A stretch of DNA of 5,984 nt from an uncultured Eubacteriales bacterium (GTDB lineage: Bacteria > Bacillota > Clostridia > Christensenellales > Borkfalkiaceae): the NCBI GenBank assembly GCA_905207385.1, contig CAJLLH010000079.1, positions 1 to 5,984 of the forward strand. The letters are read 5' to 3'. Under the pieces are notes generated by a model, which saw nothing but the letters and a program-made list of their open reading frames with translations, ran no database searches and was not told the origin of the DNA. Shown here in pieces: positions 1-5,946 of this stretch (positions are counted from its first letter, which is position 1; each line of letters opens with the position of its first letter). Position numbers and translations under genes: made by a program.

Positions 1-26
1 ATTTCATAGCTTTATCGAATCTACGC

Positions 27-32
27 ATTATA
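27..32 (-). promoter_or_regulatory. Possible outward-facing -10 element at the IS edge
   Basis: A perfect TATAAT on the minus strand lies just outside the presumed IS end and points away from the element. A weak TTCATT lies 18 nt upstream, inside the IS, which would make a hybrid junction promoter. The -35 match is poor and the downstream gene is outside the window. Confidence 0.25.
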
Positions 33-35
33 CTA

Positions 36-50
36 GAGTCTGTTCGCACT
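36..50 (-). repeat. Probable terminal inverted repeat of the IS (transposase 3' side)
   Basis: GAGTCTGTTCGCACT read inward on the plus strand lies where the transposase coding sequence should end, and it is preceded by CTA, so a TA-type target site is plausible. It overlaps the last transposase codons. The partner repeat is not found elsewhere in the window, so the boundary rests on position and general resemblance to family ends, not on a matched pair. Confidence 0.45.
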
Positions 51-407
51 AATGAATCAAAAATCATGGCGAACAGGATAAAACCAGCAAAAACAATATC
101 GAGTTTGTCATAGCGAGTAAAGATTCTCCGAAAGCGTTTGATTCTTCGAAAGAAACGCTCGACCTCGTTTCTGCGTTTGTAGAGTATCCTGTCATACTCC
201 CATGGATCGATGCGATTCTTCTTCGGCGGAACGACCGGATTGTACCCCAGCTTCTTGGCTACAGCGCGCATTTTATCTCCCTCATACGCGCGATCCATGA
301 GAAGCGACTGTCCAATACGGCAGGCCGGGGTAAAGAATAGCAGCTTCATTCCTTCCGGCGAGTCGTGTTTTGCTCCTCCGGAGAGCGAAAAGCTGACAGC
401 CGATCGG

Positions 408-1457
408 TCAGATGCGGTAACCATATGAATCTTCGTGGTGAGTCCTCCGCGTGATCTTCCGATCGCCTGTTTTCCTCTTTTTTAAAGCTCCGGTTCCATC
501 CGGATGAATCTTGACAGTCGTGCTGTCAAGACATACTACCTCTACATTGATCTGGATGATTCCCTCCGTTTGAAGCGCGGCAAACACTCGGCTGAGCACT
601 CCGTTCTTGCTCCATCTGTTCATGCGAACATAGATCGTATGCCAATTTCCATAGGTTTTCGGCAGCGCCCTCCATTTGCAGTCGTTTTCCGTGACATACA
701 GGATCGCATTGATCAGTTGAAGATTGCTCATGCTGACGTTTCCGCGCTGTCTCGGGAGATATTTCGCTATCTTTTCGTACTGCTCCTGCGTTATCTGACC
801 GCTTTCAAGCAGATAGTCCGCATAGGCGTTTTTGCCTACGCAGAGCACGCCGTACCCTTCGCCGCGCAAAGCGCGGAAAATAAGTATCAGCATTGCAACC
901 GTGTCTGTCCACAGCGAACGCTTTTTAATATATTTGCAGTCTTCGGCAAACATCTCTTCGTACGAAGGGCGCACGCTGAAAGCCGAAACCGCGGCGCTGA
1001 ACACGCCCGGACGCACTGCAAAACGAGGTTCGTACTGCTCGTCGATAAGCGTTCCGTCTTTAAGCGATAAGGGCGCGGGTCCCATTATGGAAAGCTTTAA
1101 GCTGATAACTTCGAGCACGAGCGGAAAACACCTTAAGCAACTGCGGCTTATGTAGCATTCGCTGCCATCCGCGCGAGTGTAGCCCGCAAAAATGCGCACG
1201 CTTACGGGTTTGCCGCCCTTGCCTATTATCCAGACTCTTTCAAAAACCTTGCCAGCCTTGATTTTAAGCACTGCCGCGCACACGCCGATTGCTGGCGAAA
1301 GCACTATTAGCGCAAGACTGCCGAAAAGCATATCGAGAAATGCCTTTGCAAAATAGCGGTAGTTAACCGCAAGAAAAAATATAATTATTGCAATCGCCAC
1401 TATGGTGAATATCGCTATACCCCACGGCGATGCCATAAATTCGAGGAACTTTTCCAC
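408..1457 (-). CDS. Degenerate sugar transferase fused in frame to an IS5-family transposase N-terminal half
   Basis: This 349-codon frame starts at GTG, 2 nt after engB, and has two parts. Residues 12-33 form a membrane helix and 41-65 a second hydrophobic stretch with the LSP kink of monotopic phosphoglycosyl transferases, which load a sugar phosphate onto undecaprenyl phosphate at the inner membrane. Residues about 70-200 follow that fold (GKGGKP 79-84, GPAPL 126-130, RPGV 149-152, YEEMFAEDCKYI 166-177). However, R109-C110 occupy the place of the catalytic Asp-Glu of the SLDEL motif, the KFRTM motif is absent and GPRP reads GPAP, so activity is doubtful. From about residue 222 the sequence becomes an IS5-family transposase N-terminus: QYEKIAKYLP (226-235), KWRALP (261-266), GNWHTIY (270-276) and the first catalytic Asp in LDSTTVK (D311). 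The frame ends at TGA after the transposase frame switches. The transposase part has no ATG near its expected start. The exact junction, about 780-815, is uncertain because both parents could contain a TQEQYE-like stretch. Whether the fusion is expressed is unknown. Confidence 0.75.
   Translation of the reverse strand: MEKFLEFMASPWGIAIFTIVAIAIIIFFLAVNYRYFAKAFLDMLFGSLALIVLSPAIGVCAAVLKIKAGKVFERVWIIGKGGKPVSVRIFAGYTRADGSECYISRSCLRCFPLVLEVISLKLSIMGPAPLSLKDGTLIDEQYEPRFAVRPGVFSAAVSAFSVRPSYEEMFAEDCKYIKKRSLWTDTVAMLILIFRALRGEGYGVLCVGKNAYADYLLESGQITQEQYEKIAKYLPRQRGNVSMSNLQLINAILYVTENDCKWRALPKTYGNWHTIYVRMNRWSKNGVLSRVFAALQTEGIIQINVEVVCLDSTTVKIHPDGTGALKKRKTGDRKITRRTHHEDSYGYRI
477..485 (-). other. Possible slippery site at the transposase frame switch
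   Basis: In the upstream frame the codons are TTA AAA AAG, containing the heptamer A-AAA-AAG over an A6 run (483-478), immediately where the conserved coding sequence changes frame. This heptamer is a classic -1 site. A -1 slip, however, leads to a frame that stops at 348-346 without reaching the remaining catalytic residues; only a +1 or -2 change restores the full protein. The site may therefore be a slippage or indel-prone run rather than a working programmed signal. Confidence 0.4.
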
Positions 1458-1459
1458 AA

Positions 1460-2110
1460 CTAATCCTCTCCCCCGTCGCTGTTTTTCATATCACTCTCTT
1501 CTTCGCCCTCTTCGTCGGGTTCGGCATACAGCTCAATTATGCGCTCAAGTCGTTCGTAAACCTGTTGCAAGCCCTGCCTTGTTTCCGATGAAGTAAGAAT
1601 TACGTCTGCCGTGCCGCACTTAAGCGTTGCGGCTATGTTTTTAACGCCGTTGTTCGCCGCCATGCGCGAAAGCTTGTCCGCCTTGGTGGCTATAACCGTG
1701 AACGGTATCAACCCCGCATAAAGAAAGTTTACCATATTCACGTCGTCTGCGGTAGGGTTATGGCGCACGTCGCACAACGCAAATGCGTGCGCGCAATTGC
1801 TCCTGTCCGCAAAGAAATCTTCCATAAGTCTTGCCCAGCGCGCCTTTTCTTCCCTTGAAACTTTTGCAAATCCGTAACCGGGGAGGTCGGCAAGTATAAA
1901 CGGTCCGAAATCGAAGTAGTTGACAAGCCGCGTCCTGCCCGGGTCTTTGGAAACCCTTGCAAGCTTTTTGCGGTTTGCAAGCATGTTTATAAAGCTCGAT
2001 TTGCCGACGTTGGACTTGCCGCAAACGGCGATTATAGGCTTTTGCGCACGTATGAACTGCTTTGCTGAAGCCGCGCTGGTTATAAAGGTTACGTCGGTTA
2101 TTTTTAGCAT
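1460..2110 (-). CDS. engB: Ribosome biogenesis GTP-binding protein EngB (YsxC/YihA)
   Basis: EngB is an essential TrmE-Era-type GTPase in many bacteria that helps late assembly of the 50S ribosomal subunit. The 216-residue protein has all G motifs in order: G1 GKSNVGKSS (31-39), the G2 region PGRTRLVNYF with T60, G3 DLPG (75-78) in the family-typical ADLPGYGFAKV stretch, G4 TKAD (142-145) and G5 SSETRQG (174-180). The last 20 or so residues form a strongly acidic, Glu/Asp-rich tail beyond the GTPase fold. The gene lies directly after lon, as lonA-ysxC does in Bacillus subtilis. Its TAG stop is only 2 nt from the next start, and its last codons supply that gene's Shine-Dalgarno. Confidence 0.97.
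   Translation of the reverse strand: MLKITDVTFITSAASAKQFIRAQKPIIAVCGKSNVGKSSFINMLANRKKLARVSKDPGRTRLVNYFDFGPFILADLPGYGFAKVSREEKARWARLMEDFFADRSNCAHAFALCDVRHNPTADDVNMVNFLYAGLIPFTVIATKADKLSRMAANNGVKNIAATLKCGTADVILTSSETRQGLQQVYERLERIIELYAEPDEEGEEESDMKNSDGGED
1465..1474 (-). promoter_or_regulatory. Shine-Dalgarno site that fixes a GTG start
   Basis: GGGGGAGAGG on the minus strand lies within the last codons of engB, 7 nt upstream of the GTG at 1457. It is the strongest evidence that the downstream frame starts at this GTG and is translated together with engB. Confidence 0.75.
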
Positions 2111-2118
2111 ATGTGCCG

Positions 2119-2125
2119 TCCTTTT
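2119..2125 (-). promoter_or_regulatory. engB Shine-Dalgarno site
   Basis: AAAAGGA on the minus strand sits within the 18-nt lon-engB gap, 8 nt before the ATG at 2110. It supports that start and translational coupling within one transcript. Confidence 0.7.
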
Positions 2126-2128
2126 GTC

Positions 2129-4438
2129 TTAAAGCCCCACGATTGCGTTGCTGAAAACTGCGCCGACGTTGTTTACGGGTATAAAGTTTATCTTCTCGCG
2201 GATATCCTTGGGGATTTCTTCAAGGTCCTTTTTGTTATCCTCGGGAATTATTACGTTTTTAACGCCCGTGCGGTACGCTGCAAGCGCCTTTTCCTTGAGC
2301 CCGCCGATGGGCAATACGTTGCCGAGAAGGGTAATTTCGCCCGTCATTGCAATATCGCCGCGAACGGGTTTGCCCGTAAACGCAGAAAGTATTGCAGTAG
2401 CCATCGTTATGCCCGCGCTGGGGCCGTCTTTAGGCGTCGCGCCCTCGGGAACGTGAATGTGGATATCGGTTTTATCAAACACGGAATCATCGATACCGTA
2501 GTTCTTGCTGTTGGAACGTATATAGCTTATGGCGGCGCGGGCGCTCTCCTTCATGACGTCGCCCAGCTTGCCTGTAAGCTGAATATCGCCCTTGCCGTGC
2601 ATTGCCGAAACTTCTATTGTAAGCGTAGTGCCGCCAACAGCCGTCCAAGCAAGACCTGTGGCTGCACCCACCTCGTCGCGGCGGGGAGAATCGGAATCCT
2701 GCCTGTAGCGCGCGGGACCTAAAAGAGCGTGCAGACTTTCCGCCGTTATTCTGCGCTTTGCCGAAGCGCCTTCGGCTACTTTGACCGCCGTTTTGCGGCA
2801 TACCGCGTCTATCATTCGCTCAAGCGAGCGGACGCCCGCTTCGCGCGTGTAACCTTCGATTATGGCGCGCAGCGCACCGTCGGAAAAAGTTATGTCGCTT
2901 TCTTTAAGTCCGTTTGCCTTGAGACGCTTGGGAACGAGGTAGCGCTTTGCTATCTGCAATTTTTCTTCCTCGGTGTAGCCGCTTATTTCTATAAGCTCCA
3001 TTCTGTCGAGAAGGGGTCCGGGGATAGTTTCCACGCTGTTTGCCGTGGTTATGAAAAGAACCTTGGAAAGGTCGTAAGGAACTTCGAGGTATCTGTCGCG
3101 GAAGGTATTGTTCTGGGCGGGGTCGAGCACTTCAAGAAGCGCGCTTGCAGGGTCGCCGCGCATATCTGAAGAGAGCTTGTCTATTTCGTCCAGAAGGAAC
3201 ACGGGATTTATTGTGCCCGCATTTTTGATGCCGTAGATTATTCTGCCGGGCATCGAACCTATATACGTGCGCCTGTGCCCCCTTATTTCGGCTTCGTCCT
3301 TCACGCCGCCGAGGCTCATTCGTACGAATTTGCGACCGAGAGCGCGTGCAACAGACGACGCGATTGAAGTTTTGCCGACGCCGGGAGGACCTACGAAACA
3401 CAGTATGGGCGCGCTTAAGTTGCCCGTAAGTTTAAGTACGGCAAGGTATTCGGTTATGCGCTCCTTGATTTTTTCAAGGCCGTAATGGTCCTCGTTGAGA
3501 ATTTTTACCGCGTCTTTAAGGTTTTCGGTATCGGGCGTTTCTTCCTTCCAGGGAAGGTCGACAAGCCAGTCGAGGTAGTTCCTTATTACAGTATATTCGG
3601 GCGAGGAGGACGGCATTTTATCCATTTTGGCAATTTCTTTAAGCGCCTTTTCTTGCGTATCCTCAGGCATGCCCTTTGCCTTTATCTTTTCGGACAGCGC
3701 TTCGCGCTCGTCCTCGTCATCGCCGAGTTCGGCGTGAATTGCCTTAAGCTGTTCCCTCAGGTAATATTCGCGCTGGTTTTTATCTATGCTCTGGCGCACA
3801 GCCGCATTGATTTTGCGACCTAAGCGCATAATTTCAAGCTCGTCGTTGAGGCACCTTTCAAGCATTCTGAGGCGTTCGGTAACATTGTCGCATTCAAGAA
3901 TTTTCTGCTTTACCTCGTCCCTCAAAGGCAGGCTGTTGGCGGCTAAATTCACATATTCGTCGGGGTCGCCGCACCTGTCGAGCCGCGCGATTGCATCCTT
4001 AGGAAATCTGTTTTCCGTAGAAGTTATGTCGCGCATGATATCCTTTGCCGTGCGGAAATATGCTTCTTCAAGCGTTTCGTCGCCGTGGACGGACTTAAGC
4101 TCGTCCGCTTCTGCAAGGAAACAATCTTCAAAAGAAAATCTGCGCACGCGCACGCGGCACAAGCCCTCGGCAAGAATGCGCACGCTGTCTGAAGGCAAGC
4201 GCGTTATCTGCTTTATTTTTACCACCGTGCCGACTTTGCAGATATCGTCAGCGGTGATTTCATTCTTTTCCGAATCGGGCTGAGCGCACACTAAAAGCTG
4301 CATGTCACCGTCGGTGGCACGCTTTACCGCGGTGAGCGATATAAGCCTGCCCGCGTCGAAAGATATCGTTGTGCCCGGGAATACCACCCTGCCGCGCAGA
4401 GGGATTACGGGAATTGAGTCGAAATATTTTACTGGCAT
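2129..4438 (-). CDS. lon: ATP-dependent endopeptidase Lon (LonA type)
   Basis: Lon is a soluble homo-hexameric AAA+ serine protease that degrades misfolded and short-lived regulatory proteins. The 769 residues fit LonA. The N-terminal substrate-binding domain opens with the typical IPVIPLRGRVVFPG (9-22) and runs into a helical region to about residue 300. The AAA+ module has Walker A GPPGVGKT (350-357), Walker B VFLLDEID (413-420), sensor 1 TTAN (464-467) and sensor 2 GVRSLER (535-541). The C-terminal protease domain carries the Ser-Lys dyad: S674 in KDGPSAG and K715 in GGLKEK. No membrane segments are seen, which separates it from LonB. The ATG start has AGGA at 9-nt spacing (4448-4451), weaker than the clpX site. 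The stop is 18 nt from engB, so the two are probably co-transcribed. Confidence 0.98.
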   Translation of the reverse strand: MPVKYFDSIPVIPLRGRVVFPGTTISFDAGRLISLTAVKRATDGDMQLLVCAQPDSEKNEITADDICKVGTVVKIKQITRLPSDSVRILAEGLCRVRVRRFSFEDCFLAEADELKSVHGDETLEEAYFRTAKDIMRDITSTENRFPKDAIARLDRCGDPDEYVNLAANSLPLRDEVKQKILECDNVTERLRMLERCLNDELEIMRLGRKINAAVRQSIDKNQREYYLREQLKAIHAELGDDEDEREALSEKIKAKGMPEDTQEKALKEIAKMDKMPSSSPEYTVIRNYLDWLVDLPWKEETPDTENLKDAVKILNEDHYGLEKIKERITEYLAVLKLTGNLSAPILCFVGPPGVGKTSIASSVARALGRKFVRMSLGGVKDEAEIRGHRRTYIGSMPGRIIYGIKNAGTINPVFLLDEIDKLSSDMRGDPASALLEVLDPAQNNTFRDRYLEVPYDLSKVLFITTANSVETIPGPLLDRMELIEISGYTEEEKLQIAKRYLVPKRLKANGLKESDITFSDGALRAIIEGYTREAGVRSLERMIDAVCRKTAVKVAEGASAKRRITAESLHALLGPARYRQDSDSPRRDEVGAATGLAWTAVGGTTLTIEVSAMHGKGDIQLTGKLGDVMKESARAAISYIRSNSKNYGIDDSVFDKTDIHIHVPEGATPKDGPSAGITMATAILSAFTGKPVRGDIAMTGEITLLGNVLPIGGLKEKALAAYRTGVKNVIIPEDNKKDLEEIPKDIREKINFIPVNNVGAVFSNAIVGL

Positions 4439-4464
4439 AAAAAATTTTCCTGTTTTTAAAATCA

Positions 4465-4492
4465 GGGGGAGCGTTACGCTCCCCCCTTTTTT
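4465..4492. terminator. Strong hairpin with T-tract just upstream of lon
   Basis: GGGGGAGCG (4465-4473) and CGCTCCCCC (4477-4485) form a perfect 9-bp stem with loop TTA. It is followed on the plus strand by one C and six T residues, a textbook intrinsic terminator for plus-strand transcription. All genes here are on the minus strand. In that direction the hairpin is preceded by an A6 run and followed only by TGATTTT, so termination towards lon would be weaker. It ends 26 nt before the lon ATG and therefore lies in the lon leader. It could act as a partial terminator or attenuator between clpX and lon, or block antisense transcription entering clpX. Confidence 0.55.
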
Positions 4493-4507
4493 ACGGGTAG
4501 CGGCTTG

Positions 4508-4542
4508 ACCGCACCTTAATTTTTAAGGAGGGCAAGCGCGGT
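4508..4542. repeat. Inverted repeats in the clpX-lon spacer
   Basis: A perfect 6-bp palindrome arm pair, CCTTAA (4514-4519) and TTAAGG (4523-4528), with a 3-nt loop lies inside an outer ACCGC (4508-4512) / GCGGT (4538-4542) pair. The string CCTTAATTTT of the inner arm recurs at 4564-4573 in the neighbouring hairpin. Function is unknown: it could be leader structure or a protein-binding palindrome. No CIRCE (HrcA) or CtsR heptamer repeat is visible. Confidence 0.35.
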
Positions 4543-4552
4543 ATAAAACTTT

Positions 4553-4590
4553 TGCGGAAGTTGCCTTAATTTTGCAGCAAACTTCCCGCA
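4553..4590 (-). terminator. Imperfect hairpin after clpX, possible weak terminator
   Basis: An inverted repeat begins 8 nt after the clpX stop. TGCGG-AAGTT-GC pairs with GCAAACTTCCCGCA, with two single-base bulges and a loop of about 12 nt. On the transcribed strand it is followed by AAAAGTTTTATA, a short and interrupted T-run. Its position suits a clpX terminator, but the bulges and weak U-tract make efficient termination uncertain. Confidence 0.4.
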
Positions 4591-4598
4591 CAGGCAGT

Positions 4599-5831
4599 TT
4601 AAGCCGATTTTTTATAGACGAACCTGGGTTCGGCGTGTTCAGACACGCAGTCGCCCGTTACTATCACTTCCTCTACATTGGGTTCGGAAGGAAGTTTGTA
4701 CATTACGGGCGTCATGAAACTTTCTATTATGGTGCGCAGTCCGCGCGCGCCCGTCTTGAGCCTTATGGCTGTGTTGGCTATCTCCCTTACCGCGTCGTCT
4801 TCAACGGTAAGCTTTACGCCGTCGAGCGCGATAAGCTTCTGATACTGCTTTATGATAGCGTTTCTGGGTTTTGTGAGAATGTTTACGAGCGCCTCTTCGT
4901 CGAGGGGATGAAGGCTTACAACAATGGGCACTCTGCCCACGAATTCGGGGATAAGTCCGTATTTGGTAAGGTCCTGAGGCTTTACGTCGGCAAGCATTTC
5001 GTAAGAAACTTCGTTATCGGAAAGCTTTACCTGTCCGCCGAAGCCGAGGGACGTGGTGTCCTTCCTCTTCTGCACGATTTTATCCAGACCTACGAACGCG
5101 CCGCCGCAGATAAACAGAATGTCGGTCGTGTCTATGCGCAGACATTCCTGCTGGGGGTGCTTTCTGCCGCCCTGAGGGGGAACGTTAGCAACGGTGCTTT
5201 CGATTATTTTTAAAAGCGCCTGCTGAACGCCCTCGCCCGATACATCGCGCGTGATAGACATATTTTCGCCTTTGCGCGCAATTTTATCGATTTCGTCGAT
5301 GTAAATTATGCCGCGCTGGGCGCGCTCTATGTTGTAATCGGCGTTCTGAATAAGTTTTAAAAGTATGTTTTCAACGTCTTCGCCGACGTAGCCCGCCTCG
5401 GTAAGGGTGGTTGCGTCAGTCGTGGCGAAAGGCACGTTGAGTATTTTTGCAAGCGTGCGGGCAAGCAGCGTTTTGCCGCAGCCCGTAGGGCCGAGCAGAA
5501 GTATGTTGCTCTTTTCTATTTCTATTTCGTCGTCCTTGTTTTTAGCTGCGGAAGCGGCGTTGTTTATGCGCTTGTAGTGATTGTACACAGCCACGGACAG
5601 CACTTTTTTGGCTTCGTCCTGACCTACGATGTACTTATCGAGTTCCGCCTTAATTTCTGCCGGTTTTTTCAAAGGAACGGGCTCGAACGAATCTGTAGCC
5701 TCTTCCTTTATCATATCATAACCTATTTCAAGGCACTCGTCGCAGATACACGCGCCGTTCTGCCCCGTAATAAGTTTTTTTACGAGGTCTTCAGGCTTGC
5801 CGCAGAAGGAACAATATCTTTTTTCTTTCAT
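4599..5831 (-). CDS. clpX: ATP-dependent Clp protease ATP-binding subunit ClpX
   Basis: ClpX is the hexameric AAA+ unfoldase that recognises tagged substrates in the cytoplasm and threads them into ClpP. The 410-residue length is normal. The N-terminal zinc-binding domain has its four cysteines at C7, C10, C30 and C33 (CSFC ... CDEC). The AAA+ module shows Walker A GPTGCGKT (114-121), the pore-1 loop GYVG (147-150), Walker B IIYIDEID (175-182), the RKH pore loop (223-225), an arginine finger in EFVGR (R300) and sensor 2 GARGLR (361-366). The ClpP-docking loop is LGF (262-264) rather than the more common IGF, a conservative change. The ATG start follows GGAGG at 5-nt spacing. The gene sits just downstream of clpP and upstream of lon, so the main ATP-dependent proteases are clustered. 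The protein appears complete and functional. Confidence 0.98.
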   Translation of the reverse strand: MKEKRYCSFCGKPEDLVKKLITGQNGACICDECLEIGYDMIKEEATDSFEPVPLKKPAEIKAELDKYIVGQDEAKKVLSVAVYNHYKRINNAASAAKNKDDEIEIEKSNILLLGPTGCGKTLLARTLAKILNVPFATTDATTLTEAGYVGEDVENILLKLIQNADYNIERAQRGIIYIDEIDKIARKGENMSITRDVSGEGVQQALLKIIESTVANVPPQGGRKHPQQECLRIDTTDILFICGGAFVGLDKIVQKRKDTTSLGFGGQVKLSDNEVSYEMLADVKPQDLTKYGLIPEFVGRVPIVVSLHPLDEEALVNILTKPRNAIIKQYQKLIALDGVKLTVEDDAVREIANTAIRLKTGARGLRTIIESFMTPVMYKLPSEPNVEEVIVTGDCVSEHAEPRFVYKKSA

Positions 5832-5836
5832 TTATA

Positions 5837-5841
5837 CCTCC
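5837..5841 (-). promoter_or_regulatory. clpX Shine-Dalgarno site
   Basis: GGAGG on the minus strand lies 5 nt upstream of the ATG at 5831. It is a near-consensus site, and it fixes the clpX start together with the zinc-finger N-terminus that begins six codons later. Confidence 0.85.
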
Positions 5842-5842
5842 G

Positions 5843-5868
5843 CGCCGCGTAAAAAAAATTATGCGGCG
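5843..5868 (-). promoter_or_regulatory. Leader hairpin abutting the clpX ribosome binding site
   Basis: CGCCGC (5843-5848) pairs with GCGGCG (5863-5868). The stem extends inward by a G-T pair and three A-T pairs (about 10 bp in all) around a 6-nt loop that is U-only in the mRNA. The stem ends one base upstream of the clpX Shine-Dalgarno (cctcc at 5837-5841 on the plus strand), so folding could influence ribosome access. One arm is also complementary over 7 nt to an arm of the 5903-5923 hairpin, so alternative pairing is possible. The structure is seen in the sequence; the regulatory role is inference. Confidence 0.4.
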
Positions 5869-5902
5869 TATATGTACGGCTGTTTTCTGTTTTTAAATAT
5901 GC

Positions 5903-5923
5903 CGCCGCGCGTTGCGCGCGGCG
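5903..5923 (-). other. GC-rich hairpin in the clpP-clpX spacer
   Basis: A perfect 9-bp inverted repeat (CGCCGCGCG / CGCGCGGCG) with a 3-nt loop lies 24 nt after the clpP stop. On the transcribed strand it is followed by CATATTTAAAA rather than a clean U-run. It could be a weak or partial terminator, or a processing and stability element between clpP and clpX. No T-tract supports a strong terminator call. Confidence 0.5.
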
Positions 5924-5946
5924 ACCTTAATAAATTTATTTTAAAT

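Larger units (their letters stand above)
1..481 (-). pseudogene. IS5-family transposase, C-terminal half in a shifted frame
   Basis: After a TAA at 484-482 this frame is open to the window edge. It starts KRGKQAIGRSRGGLTTKIHM, the family sequence that should follow GALKK of the upstream frame, so the coding continues one base over (+1, or -2). It carries the second Asp (295-293) and the catalytic Glu (160-158) with Y-x2-R-x3-E-x6-K, then the usual hydrophobic end FAGFILFAMIFDSL. An internal ATG lies at 424-422. No stop is met at the expected end just after FDSL: CGA (46-44) follows and the frame runs on beyond the IS end. It may be joined to the upstream frame by programmed frameshifting or be a decayed remnant. 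Confidence 0.75.
36..815 (-). mobile_element. IS5-family (IS427-like) insertion sequence, incomplete at its transposase 5' end
   Basis: The transposase spans two frames on the minus strand and ends near a probable terminal repeat at 36-50. Together the two halves give a full DDE set: Asp in LDSTTVK, Asp in LLMDRAYEGDK (codon 295-293) and Glu in YKRRNEVERFFRRIK (codon 160-158). The last of these fits the IS5-family Y-x2-R-x3-E-x6-K signature exactly. Codons such as GGA and ATC are more frequent here than in the adjacent host genes. No matching terminal repeat, untranslated leader or start codon is seen at the 780-815 side, where the element joins the sugar transferase frame. That end is therefore truncated or recombined, and the upper boundary is approximate. 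Confidence 0.8.

Noticed and set aside
504..1070. A 188-codon plus-strand open frame and smaller overlapping plus-strand frames across 210-1155
   Set aside because: They lie antisense to the fusion frame and transposase, have no recognisable domains, and their conserved-looking content is explained by the minus-strand genes.
1738..2024. Minus-strand frames of 80 and 88 codons within engB
   Set aside because: They overlap the engB G2-G4 region in other frames; engB carries every G motif, and these have none.
2111..2722. Plus-strand open frames of up to 203 codons opposite lon, and similar ones opposite clpX (4572-5213)
   Set aside because: They are mirror frames of strongly conserved minus-strand genes with GC-rich codons. 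Their translations are Tyr/Cys/Arg-rich with no known motifs and lack credible ribosome binding sites.
4505..4547. TTGACC and TATAAA on the plus strand as a promoter
   Set aside because: The boxes are 31 nt apart, far from the usual 16-18 nt, and no plus-strand gene follows.
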